Assembly (NCBI RefSeq): GCF_000482785.1
Contig: NZ_KI519499.1
Coordinates: forward strand, 310,001 to 374,000
DNA length: 64,000 nucleotides
Direction: 5' to 3'
Source: Derxia gummosa DSM 723
Lineage (GTDB): Bacteria; Pseudomonadota; Gammaproteobacteria; Burkholderiales; Burkholderiaceae_E
The position numbers and the translations under genes are program-made. The stretch's first letter is position 1. Every line of letters starts with the position of its first letter. Of this stretch, positions 31,200 through 39,249 are shown in pieces. Under the pieces are notes generated by a model, which had not been told where the DNA came from, made no database searches, and worked only from the letters and a program-made list of their open reading frames with translations.

Positions 31200-31556
31200 A
31201 TGGCCCAGTCCCACGCTACTGCCCAGCTCGGTCGCTATCTCCTGTCGAAGGCGCGCTGGCCCGCCCTGGACGCGGGGTCGCTTTCCATCGTCATCGACGA
31301 ACTCGAAACCCTCGCGGCCGCCGCCGTGCCCGGTGCCGCGAGCATGCGGCTGTGGCGCCTGCGCAATGCGGCCGTGGGCTGCTACCTCGCCGCCGGCGGC
31401 GAACCCTTCGACTCGCTGCTCGACGCTCGGCTGCATCGCTTTGCTCCGCTCGGCCCGCGCGCGCGCAGCCGCGCCGCCGAACGTCGCCGTCCGCTGCCGC
31501 ATGCCGCCGCGCATGACGACTGCGGCCATCCCGATCACGCCTGCCACTGCCATTGA
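31200..31556 (+). CDS. Hypothetical protein with His/Cys-rich C-terminus
   Basis: This 118-residue protein has a helical-looking body and a tail with many His and Cys (HDDCGHPDHACHCH as the last 14 residues). The tail looks able to bind a metal ion. No family recognised. It starts 56 bases from dusA on the other strand and is followed 9 bases later by the hydrolase gene, so the two probably share a transcript. It might simply be a lineage-specific small protein. Confidence 0.55.
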   Translation: MAQSHATAQLGRYLLSKARWPALDAGSLSIVIDELETLAAAAVPGAASMRLWRLRNAAVGCYLAAGGEPFDSLLDARLHRFAPLGPRARSRAAERRRPLPHAAAHDDCGHPDHACHCH

Positions 31557-31565
31557 GCGCCCGGG

Positions 31566-32771
31566 ATGCGCCACGTGCACCGCGACACCCCTGACCGCTG
31601 GATCCGCGTCGGCCTGCGCGTGGCGATCGCCGCCGCGCTCGCGCTGCTGCTGTTCTTCCTTGCGACCGACCGCCGCGACGACGCGTCGCGCGATGCCGAC
31701 GGCAATCCCGTCGCCGCCGCGCTGCCGGCCGCGCCCGCCCAGCCCGCGAGCGGCCCCGGCGGCGCGGCGCTGCCGCACGCGGCCGTGCTGCGCAACCGCT
31801 ACGGCCAGGGTGACGGCGAGGTATGGGTGTACGAACCAAGCCAGCCGCGACCGGGCAGCGCGCCGGTCGTGGTCTTCCTGCACGGCTGGGGCGGCACCAA
31901 CCCGCGCGTGTACGGCGCCTGGATCGATCACATCGCGCGGCGCGGCGCGATCGTCGTGTTCCCGCGCTATCAGGCCGACCTCGGCACCGAGCCGGTGCGC
32001 TTCGCGCCGCTCGCGGCAGCGGCGGTGCGCACCGCGCTGGCCCAGCTCGTGAACGAGCCAGGCCATGTCCAGCCCCGGCTCGATCGCGTCGCCTACGTCG
32101 GTCATTCGGTCGGCGCGCTGATCGCGGCAACGCTCGCCGCACGCGCCGACGCCGAAAACCTGCCCGCGCCGCGCGCCGTCATGGCCGTCGCGCCCGGCCT
32201 GAGCGACAAGGCCCGCGCCGATGCCGGCTACGCCCTGCCCGACCTCGGCGCCATCCCGCCCGGCACCCTCCTGCTCGCCGTGGCGGGCGACGCCGACCGC
32301 TTCGCCGGCGAGGCCGACGCGCGCCGCCTCGTGGCCGAAAGCACGCGCGTCGCCGCCGCCGACAAGAACCTCGTCGTGCTGCGTTCCGACGACCACGGCC
32401 GCCCCGGCCTGCGCGCCGACCATTTCATGGCCCTCGCGCCCGATGACGGCTACGACAACGGCGAGCCGCGCGGCGCCGGTCTGCCGAGCGTGCGCGAGCG
32501 CATGCGCGACCGCGTGCGAGAACGCCTCGCCGACGGTGTCGAGGCCGACATCGCCGCGAGCGTCGAGCATGCCGCCGCCCCGCGCGCCGCCGTCGATGCG
32601 CTCGACTGGTTCGGGCTGTGGAAGCTGTTCGACGCCCTCACCGACGCCGCCTTCTACGGCACCGGCCGCGACACCGCCCTCGGCGACACCGCGCGCCAGC
32701 GCTTCATGGGCCAGTGGAGCGACGGCGTCGCCGTGCGCGAGGCCGAGATCAGGCCGGTCGCCACTCGCTGA
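31566..32771 (+). CDS. Membrane-anchored alpha/beta hydrolase
   Basis: The 401-residue protein has an N-terminal anchor at about residues 15-34 (GLRVAIAAALALLLFFLAT) and then an exported alpha/beta hydrolase domain. The oxyanion HGWGG segment is near residue 104 and the nucleophile Ser181 lies in GHSVGAL. The acid is probably in AGDADRF and the histidine in DDHGRPGLRADHF. Substrate unknown; esterase or a chlorophyllase/PET hydrolase-like fold are possible. It converges on the VWA gene with 29 bases between. Confidence 0.75.
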   Translation: MRHVHRDTPDRWIRVGLRVAIAAALALLLFFLATDRRDDASRDADGNPVAAALPAAPAQPASGPGGAALPHAAVLRNRYGQGDGEVWVYEPSQPRPGSAPVVVFLHGWGGTNPRVYGAWIDHIARRGAIVVFPRYQADLGTEPVRFAPLAAAAVRTALAQLVNEPGHVQPRLDRVAYVGHSVGALIAATLAARADAENLPAPRAVMAVAPGLSDKARADAGYALPDLGAIPPGTLLLAVAGDADRFAGEADARRLVAESTRVAAADKNLVVLRSDDHGRPGLRADHFMALAPDDGYDNGEPRGAGLPSVRERMRDRVRERLADGVEADIAASVEHAAAPRAAVDALDWFGLWKLFDALTDAAFYGTGRDTALGDTARQRFMGQWSDGVAVREAEIRPVATR

Positions 32772-32800
32772 ACCGGCGGCGCGCGCCGCCGGCCGCGCCC

Positions 32801-33961
32801 TCAGCCCGAGACGATCCCTCGCTCGCCCAGCCAGCCGCCGAGGTCGCGGCGGTCGATCGCGGCCGCCATCAGCTCCGGAAACAGATCGGGCGTGCAGGCG
32901 AAGGCCGGCGAGCCGAGCGCGGCGAAGTTGGCCGCCGTCTCGTGGTCATAGGCCGGCTTGCCCTCGTCGGACAGCGCCAGCAGCGTGATCACCTGCACCC
33001 CGGCCGACACCAGCTCGTGCATCACGCGCAGCAGCGGCCCGCGGTTGCCGCCCTCGATCAGGTCGCTGATGAGCACGAGGATGGTGTCGGTCGGGTCCTC
33101 GATGCCGTCGCGGCAGTAGCGCAGCGCCTGGGCGATGTCGGTGCCACCGCCGAGCTGGATGCCGAACAGCACGTCCACCGGATCGGCCAGCTTGTGCGTC
33201 AGATCGACTACCGCCGTGTCGAACACGACCATGCGCGTGTCCACCGCCGGCAGCGAGGCCATCACCGCCGCGAACACGCTCGAATACACGACCGACGCCG
33301 CCATCGAGCCGCTCTGGTCGATGCACAGCACGATGCGCCGCAACGCGCGCCTGCGCCGGCCGTGACCGATGCGCTCGGCCGGAATGACGGTGCGGTACTC
33401 GGGCTGCCAGTGGCGCAGGTTGGCGCGAATGGTGCGCGGCCAGTCGATCTCGGCCGGGCGCGGCCGGCGCGTTCGTGTCGAACGGTCGAGGCTGCCGGCG
33501 ATGGCCTGGCGCAGCGGCTGGGCCAGGCGGCGCTCCAGCTCATCGACGATGCGGCGCACCACCAACCGCGCCGTCTCCTTGGTGCGCTCCGGAATCACGC
33601 CCGCGAGCGAAACCAGGGTGGCGGCCAGATGCACGTCGGGCTCGACGCTGTCGAGCATCTCGGGTTCGAGCAGCAGGCGGCGCAGGTCGAGCCGCTCGAT
33701 CGCGTCCTGCTGCATCAGCCGCACGACCGAGGCCGGGAAGTAGTTGCGGATGTCGCCGAGCCAGCGCGCGACGCCCGGTGCCGAGGCGCCGAGGCCGCCG
33801 CGCCGGCCGCGGTCGGACGGCGGTTCGTAGAGGGCGCCGAGCGCGCGGTCGATCGCCGCGTCGTCGCCGGCGAGCGGACGACCGCCCAAGCAGGCGTCGG
33901 CCTCGCTGCCGAGGATGAGGCGCCAGCGCAGCGCGGCGTCGGTGGGCGGAGCGTCGTTCAT
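32801..33961 (-). CDS. VWA domain protein of the SWIM-DUF5691-MoxR-DUF5682 cluster
   Basis: The 386-residue protein has a helical N-terminal half and a von Willebrand A domain from about residue 208. The metal-ion site is intact: DQSGS at 215-219, the threonine in GGGTDIAQAL and the aspartate in LISDLIEGG. In MoxR-VWA systems, the VWA protein acts as the partner or client adaptor of the AAA+ ATPase. It is the last gene of the run and overlaps the DUF5682 stop by four bases. Function of this system is unknown to me. Confidence 0.85.
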   Translation of the reverse strand: MNDAPPTDAALRWRLILGSEADACLGGRPLAGDDAAIDRALGALYEPPSDRGRRGGLGASAPGVARWLGDIRNYFPASVVRLMQQDAIERLDLRRLLLEPEMLDSVEPDVHLAATLVSLAGVIPERTKETARLVVRRIVDELERRLAQPLRQAIAGSLDRSTRTRRPRPAEIDWPRTIRANLRHWQPEYRTVIPAERIGHGRRRRALRRIVLCIDQSGSMAASVVYSSVFAAVMASLPAVDTRMVVFDTAVVDLTHKLADPVDVLFGIQLGGGTDIAQALRYCRDGIEDPTDTILVLISDLIEGGNRGPLLRVMHELVSAGVQVITLLALSDEGKPAYDHETAANFAALGSPAFACTPDLFPELMAAAIDRRDLGGWLGERGIVSG

Positions 33962-36534
33962 GGCAGCGTGACCGGAGCGTCGGGGGAAAGGGAGGCGTCG
34001 GCGGGCGACGCCGACGGCGCGGTGCTGGCGGGCATGGCACCGGTACTCGCGGCCACACCGGCCGGCGTGGCACCGGGGCTGGCGGCCACGCCGGCGGACA
34101 TGGCGCCCGCGCCCGTCCCAGCCGGCGCGGCGATGCCCGCCAGCGCGGCCGGCAGCGGCGCGCCGAGCAGCAGCGCCAGCACCGGCGCTGCGACGGCGGC
34201 GCGCGCCGGGTCGAGCCCGGCCTCGGGCGCGCCGGCCGCGATGGCCGTGCCGCCGCGCGCGGCGCGCTGGCCGAGCTGGCGCCGCTCGCCCGGCTCGATG
34301 GCCGAGAAGGCGCGCCGCAGCAGCGGCAGCACGGCGGTGAAATGCTCGGCGCTCAGGCCGCGCACCCAGCCGTCGAGCACGTCGAACAGCCGGTCGTCAT
34401 GCACCAGCAGCAGACCGCTGCCGCCGAGGAAGCCCTCGACCCAGGCGGCAGCGTCGGCGGGCGCGGCGGCGCGCGACAGCGCCCGGCCCATGTGCAGCGC
34501 CGTGTCGTCGGCGCTCCAGTCGTGGCGGTCGTAGGCGATGCGGGCGCAGCCGCCGCGCAGCCGGCCGTGCACCTGCTCGCCCTCGGCCAGCTTGCGCAGC
34601 GCGCCGAACCACAGCGCGTCGAGCCCGGCGTCGCCGAGCAGCGGCACGGCCTCGCTCGCGGGCGCGAGCCGCTGCCAGCGCGCGAGCGCGGCCTCGTCCG
34701 ACAGCGACTGGCAGGCCGGCACCAGCCCGGCCGCCGCGCGCAGCGCGAGACCGACCGCCGCCGGCCGCGACAGCGCGCTGTCGGTGTTGCGCACGTCGCC
34801 GTAGCGCACCAGCCGCGCGAGGCCGGGCAGCGCCGCGAGCAGCAGATCAACGTCATGCGTGGCGGCGCCGGCATCGGCCACGGCGGCGACCAGACGCGGC
34901 AGCAGCTCGCGCAGATCGGCCAGCAGCGCGAGATGCAGCGTCTCGACCAGCGCGGCGAGATCGGGCGGCTGGCTCGCGGCGGCCGCGCGGGCGCGGTCGG
35001 CGAGCCGGGCGGCGGCGGCGCTCTCGACAGTCGCGCCCCAGATCGCGGCCTCGACCACGTCCACCGCGAGTTCGGGCTTCCAGGTGAGCGTCCAGCGCTC
35101 GCGGAAGGAGCCGCGTCCGTCGTCGCGGCCGAGCCGCGCCCAGCGGATGTCGAGCGCGCCAAGCCGGTGCAGCAGCCGGCTGCGGTCGAGGTCGCCGGGC
35201 TTGCGCAGGTCGAGTTCGAGCGGCTTGGGCTCGGTGGTGATCGGCAGGCGCAGCCGCTTCTGGCGCTGTTGCAGGTCGAGCAGCAGCGGCACGGTGGAGG
35301 CGTCGTCGGGCACCTCGCCGATGAGGTCGCCGACGAACAGGTCGCGCTCCAGCAGCGCGAGCCGGGCCGATTCGCCCTCGCCGAGCACGGTGGTGATGGC
35401 GTCGCGCAGGTCGGCGAGATCGGGCAGCTCGCGGCCGCGCAGACCGGCGAGGCCCTCGGCGAGCCGCACCGCCTCGATCACATGGCCCGACGAGATGCCG
35501 ATGTCGCGCTCGCGCAGCGTGGCGGCGCAGCGCGCGAGCCAGCCGGTGGTGACACGGCGCGCGGGCTGGCCGTGGCTGCCCCAGAGGTGGGCGTACCAGC
35601 CGGGCGCCTCGACGCCCGCGCCGTAGCCGCTGCGCCGCGCGAGGCGGGCATGGGTCCAGGGAATCCAGCAGGCCGCGATCTTGGCCTTGGGCAGGCCCTT
35701 GAGCAGCGCGGCGTCGGGCGCGGCGGGGCCGGGATTGGCGAGCGCGGGCGCATGCCAAGCGCCGCAGACGACGGCGAGGTTGGTGAACTTCTCGCGCCGC
35801 GCGGCGCGGATGGACTGGCGCATGAAGGCTTCGCGCAGCGCCTCGCGGCCGACGGGCGGCGGCTCGTGCTCGCGCAGGCTGGCCATGGCGCCGGCCACGG
35901 CGTCGAAGATGTCGAAGCCGGCCGGATGGGTCTCGACGAGGTGGTCCCACCAGCGCTCGGCGTCGTCGTAGCCGGCAAGGCGCGCGAGGGCGTCGAGGCG
36001 GTCGGGCTCGGGCGGAACCGGGTCGGCGCCGGCGGGCGCGTCGGCCGGCGCCGGAGCGACGGCCGAAGGCACGGCGGGGACGGAGGCGGGCGGCGCGGCG
36101 CTGGCGTCGGCCTCGCCCGCGACGGCGTCCGGCGCGACGGCGGCCGGGTCGCCGGCGGCGGTCGCGCCATCGCCGTCAACCGGCGCCGCGCCCTCCTCCT
36201 CCGGCGCATCGGCGAGCTGGAGCGCCATCGGCAGGTCCATCAGCCGCACCGGCACGCCGTTGGCGGCGGCCCAGCGCAGCGCCTGCCATTCGGGCGAGAA
36301 GTTCGCAAACGGCAGATAGACGCAGCGCTGGGGCGCGTCGGCGCGGTAGAGCAGCAGCGCGACCGGCGGCGCGAAGCCCTCGCGCGCCAGCGTGGCGAGC
36401 GCGGCCTGGGCTTCGGCGTCGGCCGGCATCTCCAGCAGCAGCACGTCGGGCCGCTGGCGGTCGAGGGCGCCGAGCAGGCTGCGCGCGCTGCCCGGGCCGT
36501 GGTGGCGGATGCCGTAGATCTGGCAGGCGGTCAT
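33958..36534 (-). CDS. DUF5682 family protein (TraB/TIKI-like)
   Basis: The 858-residue protein starts MTACQIYGIRHHGPGS, then LLLEMP at residues 32-37. A later AVVCGAWHAPAL segment follows near residue 240. The H...E...H layout resembles the TIKI/TraB/ChaN superfamily of metal-dependent hydrolases, so an enzymatic role is possible. An Ala/Pro/Asp-rich low-complexity stretch at about 108-175 and an Ala/Thr/Pro tail at the C-terminus flank the folded parts. Start ATG at 36534 lies seven bases after the MoxR stop; the frame upstream is a shadow of the MoxR gene. Confidence 0.8.
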   Translation of the reverse strand: MTACQIYGIRHHGPGSARSLLGALDRQRPDVLLLEMPADAEAQAALATLAREGFAPPVALLLYRADAPQRCVYLPFANFSPEWQALRWAAANGVPVRLMDLPMALQLADAPEEEGAAPVDGDGATAAGDPAAVAPDAVAGEADASAAPPASVPAVPSAVAPAPADAPAGADPVPPEPDRLDALARLAGYDDAERWWDHLVETHPAGFDIFDAVAGAMASLREHEPPPVGREALREAFMRQSIRAARREKFTNLAVVCGAWHAPALANPGPAAPDAALLKGLPKAKIAACWIPWTHARLARRSGYGAGVEAPGWYAHLWGSHGQPARRVTTGWLARCAATLRERDIGISSGHVIEAVRLAEGLAGLRGRELPDLADLRDAITTVLGEGESARLALLERDLFVGDLIGEVPDDASTVPLLLDLQQRQKRLRLPITTEPKPLELDLRKPGDLDRSRLLHRLGALDIRWARLGRDDGRGSFRERWTLTWKPELAVDVVEAAIWGATVESAAAARLADRARAAAASQPPDLAALVETLHLALLADLRELLPRLVAAVADAGAATHDVDLLLAALPGLARLVRYGDVRNTDSALSRPAAVGLALRAAAGLVPACQSLSDEAALARWQRLAPASEAVPLLGDAGLDALWFGALRKLAEGEQVHGRLRGGCARIAYDRHDWSADDTALHMGRALSRAAAPADAAAWVEGFLGGSGLLLVHDDRLFDVLDGWVRGLSAEHFTAVLPLLRRAFSAIEPGERRQLGQRAARGGTAIAAGAPEAGLDPARAAVAAPVLALLLGAPLPAALAGIAAPAGTGAGAMSAGVAASPGATPAGVAASTGAMPASTAPSASPADASLSPDAPVTLP
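34031..34129 (-). repeat. Three 33-bp imperfect tandem repeats in the DUF5682 tail
   Basis: Units at 34031-34063, 34064-34096 and 34097-34129 share a GGCRTGGCACCGG-type head and encode 11-residue Ala/Gly/Thr/Pro repeats near the C-terminus of the protein. The third copy is the most diverged. Confidence 0.6.
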
Positions 36535-36541
36535 GCGCGCG

Positions 36542-37624
36542 TCAGGCCAGTTCGCGGCAGGCGCGGTAGAGGTCGCGCCAGTCCTCGCGCTCGCGCACCA
36601 CGGTGTCGAGGTATTCGCGCCAGATGGCCGGGTCCTGGGCCGGGTCCTTGATGACCGCGCCGAGCACGCCGGCCGCGAGGTCGTGGGCGCCCGGCAGGCC
36701 GTCGCCGAAATGCGCCGCGAGCGACCAGCCATGGCTCAGCACCGAGATGGCCTCGGCCGGGCTGAGCGTGCCCGACGGCGACTTCACCTTGGTCTTGCCG
36801 TCCTCGGTGATGCCGTTGCGCAGCTCGCGGAACAGCGTGACCACGCGCGCGATCTGCTCGGCCGCCGGCGGCGTGCCCGGCAGGCGCAGCGCGCGGCCCT
36901 GGGCGGCGACGCGCTGCTCGACGATGGCCACCTCCTCGGCCAGCGTCGCGGGCGTGGGCAGCACCACGGTGTTGAAGCGCCGCTTGAGCGCCGACGACAG
37001 CTCGTTCACGCCGCGGTCGCGGTTGTTGGCGGTGGCGATGAGGTTGAAGCCCTCGGCCGCCTGGCGCTCGATGCCGAGTTCGGGCACGGGCAGCGTCTTT
37101 TCGGACAGCGGGCTGATGAGCGTGTCCTGCACGTCGGACGGGATGCGCGTGAGTTCCTCGATGCGCACGAGGCTGCCGGCTTCCATCGCGCGCATGACCG
37201 GGCTCGGCACGATGGCCTCGGGCGTCGGCCCGCGCGACAGCAGCAGCGCGTAGTTCCAGCCGTAGCGCAGCGACTCCTCGCTGGTGCCGGCCGTGCCCTG
37301 CACGGTGAGCGTCGAGTCGCCCGAGATGGCGGCCGCCAGATGCTCGCTGACCCAGCTCTTGGCCGTGCCGGGCACGCCGATGAGCAGCAGCGCGCGATCG
37401 GTGGCGAGCGTGGCCACGGCGATCTCCATCAGCCGGCGGCTGCCGATGTACTTGGGCGAGATGACCGTGCCGTCGGCCAGCGTGCCGCCGACGAGATAGG
37501 TGACGACGGCCCACGGCGAGAGGCGCCAGCGCGGCGGGCGCGGACGGTCGTCGGCGGCGGCGAGCGCGGCGAGTTCGGCGGCGTACTGCTGTTCGGCGTG
37601 CTGGCGCAGGACGGTGGCGGTCAT
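36542..37624 (-). CDS. MoxR-family AAA+ ATPase
   Basis: The 360-residue ATPase has Walker A GVPGTAKS at residues 83-90, a Walker B region LVRIEELTR at 152-160 (Glu-Glu rather than the commoner Asp-Glu) and sensor 1 in NLIATANNRDRG at about 194-205. The lid domain is C-terminal. MoxR ATPases are chaperones that activate or remodel targets with VWA partners, such as the VWA gene two places downstream. Its start overlaps the DUF5691 stop (ATGA). Confidence 0.9.
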   Translation of the reverse strand: MTATVLRQHAEQQYAAELAALAAADDRPRPPRWRLSPWAVVTYLVGGTLADGTVISPKYIGSRRLMEIAVATLATDRALLLIGVPGTAKSWVSEHLAAAISGDSTLTVQGTAGTSEESLRYGWNYALLLSRGPTPEAIVPSPVMRAMEAGSLVRIEELTRIPSDVQDTLISPLSEKTLPVPELGIERQAAEGFNLIATANNRDRGVNELSSALKRRFNTVVLPTPATLAEEVAIVEQRVAAQGRALRLPGTPPAAEQIARVVTLFRELRNGITEDGKTKVKSPSGTLSPAEAISVLSHGWSLAAHFGDGLPGAHDLAAGVLGAVIKDPAQDPAIWREYLDTVVREREDWRDLYRACRELA

Positions 37625-39237
37625 GAGTTGGCTTTCGTGGACGGGGTCAGGCTGTCGTGCAGCGCGATGCGCTCGGCGACGAGGGCGGGAAGGATGACGA
37701 AGTCGGTGGTGGGCGGCGGCGCCGGCATCGCGGCGACGATCTCCTCGGGCGGCTTGAGTTCGATGACCGCGTCGGGATCGGTGAGGGCCGCGATGGCGCG
37801 TGCCTCGGCGAGGCGCTTTTCGAGTGCCTCGGCCTCGATGAGCGCGTCATGCCGGCGCAGCCAGTCGCGCAGGCCGGCGGCCGAGCCGCGCGCGGCGAGC
37901 AGGCGTTCGAGGTCGATGCGGGCATGGAGGCGCGGGTCGTCCAGCTCGATGCGGCGGGTGGCGAGCAGGTGCTCGGTCAGTGCCGCGCAGGTCGCGTCGT
38001 CCCAGGGGCGCGGCAGGCTGGTCAGCAGCGTCAGCGCCCAGTCGAGGTTGCCGGCAGCGAGCGCCGCGCGCGCCACCGCGAGGCGCAGGCCGACGGGCAG
38101 CAAGGCCAGCGCGTCGGCCGGGCAGTCGTTGCGCCAGGCCGCCACCACGCGCCGCTTGCCGGCCGGGAACAGCGCCGCGAGCGCCTCGGCATCGGCATGC
38201 GCGAGCGCGGCGGCGCGCCAGGCCGACGGCAGCCAGTCGGCATGGTCGGCATCGGCGGCGGCGAGCCACTGGTCGGACGGCAGCCCGAGCCGTTCGCGCC
38301 ACAGCTTCGGCGGCACGCGCGCGACGAGCTGGCGTGCCCACCAGGCCCGCTCGCCGATCGCCATGCCCTTGGGCGGCTTGACCTCGATGGCGAGCGCCGC
38401 CGCGACGGGCGCGGGCAGCTCGGCCGGCAGCGCGACGCGGATGACCGCGCGCTCGACCGACAGCAGCGGCAGCGCATGCGCTTGCACCCGCGCCAGCCAG
38501 GCCGCGCCGCCGCCGAGCGCGACGAGCCGGCCGAGCAGGCCGACGGCGGTCTGGCGCACCTCGGCGGAACGGTCGGCCAGCGCGTCGAGCAGGAAGGGCT
38601 CGTCGGCATCGGACAGCGCGTCTAGCAGCCCGCCGAGCAGGCGCGCGCGTTGCTCGGCCGCGTCGCCCTTCCAGGTCGAGCGCAGGCAGGCGAGCGCGCC
38701 AGCCGGATCGCGGGCGCGCAAGGCGCCGAAGCCGGCCGCGCGCTCGTCGAAGGGCGTGACCGACCAGCGCGCCGCGAGCGCGTCGGGATCGGGGAAGAAG
38801 GCTTCGCGCGCCGCGCCCGGCTGCTCGCGCAGCCACCAGCGCAGCCGCCCCGGCGCGAGCCGGGCCAGCGGCGCGCGCCAGCGGGGCTGGTCGCGCAGGC
38901 GGTCGAGCAGCGGCGCGAGCGCGGCCGGCGGCAGGCCCCAGCCGTGGTCGAGCGCGATGTCGAGCCATTCATCCGCCAGCGCCCAGGCGCCACGGTCGAT
39001 CAGCGCGGCGAGCACCAGCCCGGCCTGCGCCGGGCAGGCCGGCTCGGCGGAAAGATCGGCCGGCGCGTCGGGCACGTCGAGCCGGCGGGGCGGCAGCGCG
39101 GCGCGGCGCAGGGCGGCGGCGGCGCTCAGTTCGCGCAGCAGCGCGGCCTCGGGCGCGAGGCCGTCGGGCGCGGGCCAGGGCTGGCGCGCGGTACCGAGCA
39201 GCGCGGCGGCGAGCAGGGGTTCCCAGCTTGGGGTCAT
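37621..39237 (-). CDS. DUF5691 helical-repeat protein
   Basis: The 538-residue protein starts MTPSWEPLLAAALLGTARQ, the usual DUF5691 opening, and is rich in Ala, Leu and Arg throughout. Segments such as ALADRSAEVRQTAVGLLGRL read like HEAT repeats, suggesting a solenoid scaffold. No catalytic motif is visible. It starts 12 bases after the SWIM gene. DUF5691 is known to me only from this sort of cluster, with no assigned role. Confidence 0.78.
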   Translation of the reverse strand: MTPSWEPLLAAALLGTARQPWPAPDGLAPEAALLRELSAAAALRRAALPPRRLDVPDAPADLSAEPACPAQAGLVLAALIDRGAWALADEWLDIALDHGWGLPPAALAPLLDRLRDQPRWRAPLARLAPGRLRWWLREQPGAAREAFFPDPDALAARWSVTPFDERAAGFGALRARDPAGALACLRSTWKGDAAEQRARLLGGLLDALSDADEPFLLDALADRSAEVRQTAVGLLGRLVALGGGAAWLARVQAHALPLLSVERAVIRVALPAELPAPVAAALAIEVKPPKGMAIGERAWWARQLVARVPPKLWRERLGLPSDQWLAAADADHADWLPSAWRAAALAHADAEALAALFPAGKRRVVAAWRNDCPADALALLPVGLRLAVARAALAAGNLDWALTLLTSLPRPWDDATCAALTEHLLATRRIELDDPRLHARIDLERLLAARGSAAGLRDWLRRHDALIEAEALEKRLAEARAIAALTDPDAVIELKPPEEIVAAMPAPPPTTDFVILPALVAERIALHDSLTPSTKANS

Positions 39238-39249
39238 GCGGGCTTCCGG

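Noticed and set aside
34342-36651. A 769-codon rightward open frame opposite DUF5682
   Set aside because: Its composition is low-complexity Arg/Gly/His and it mirrors the codon bias of the real gene on the other strand.
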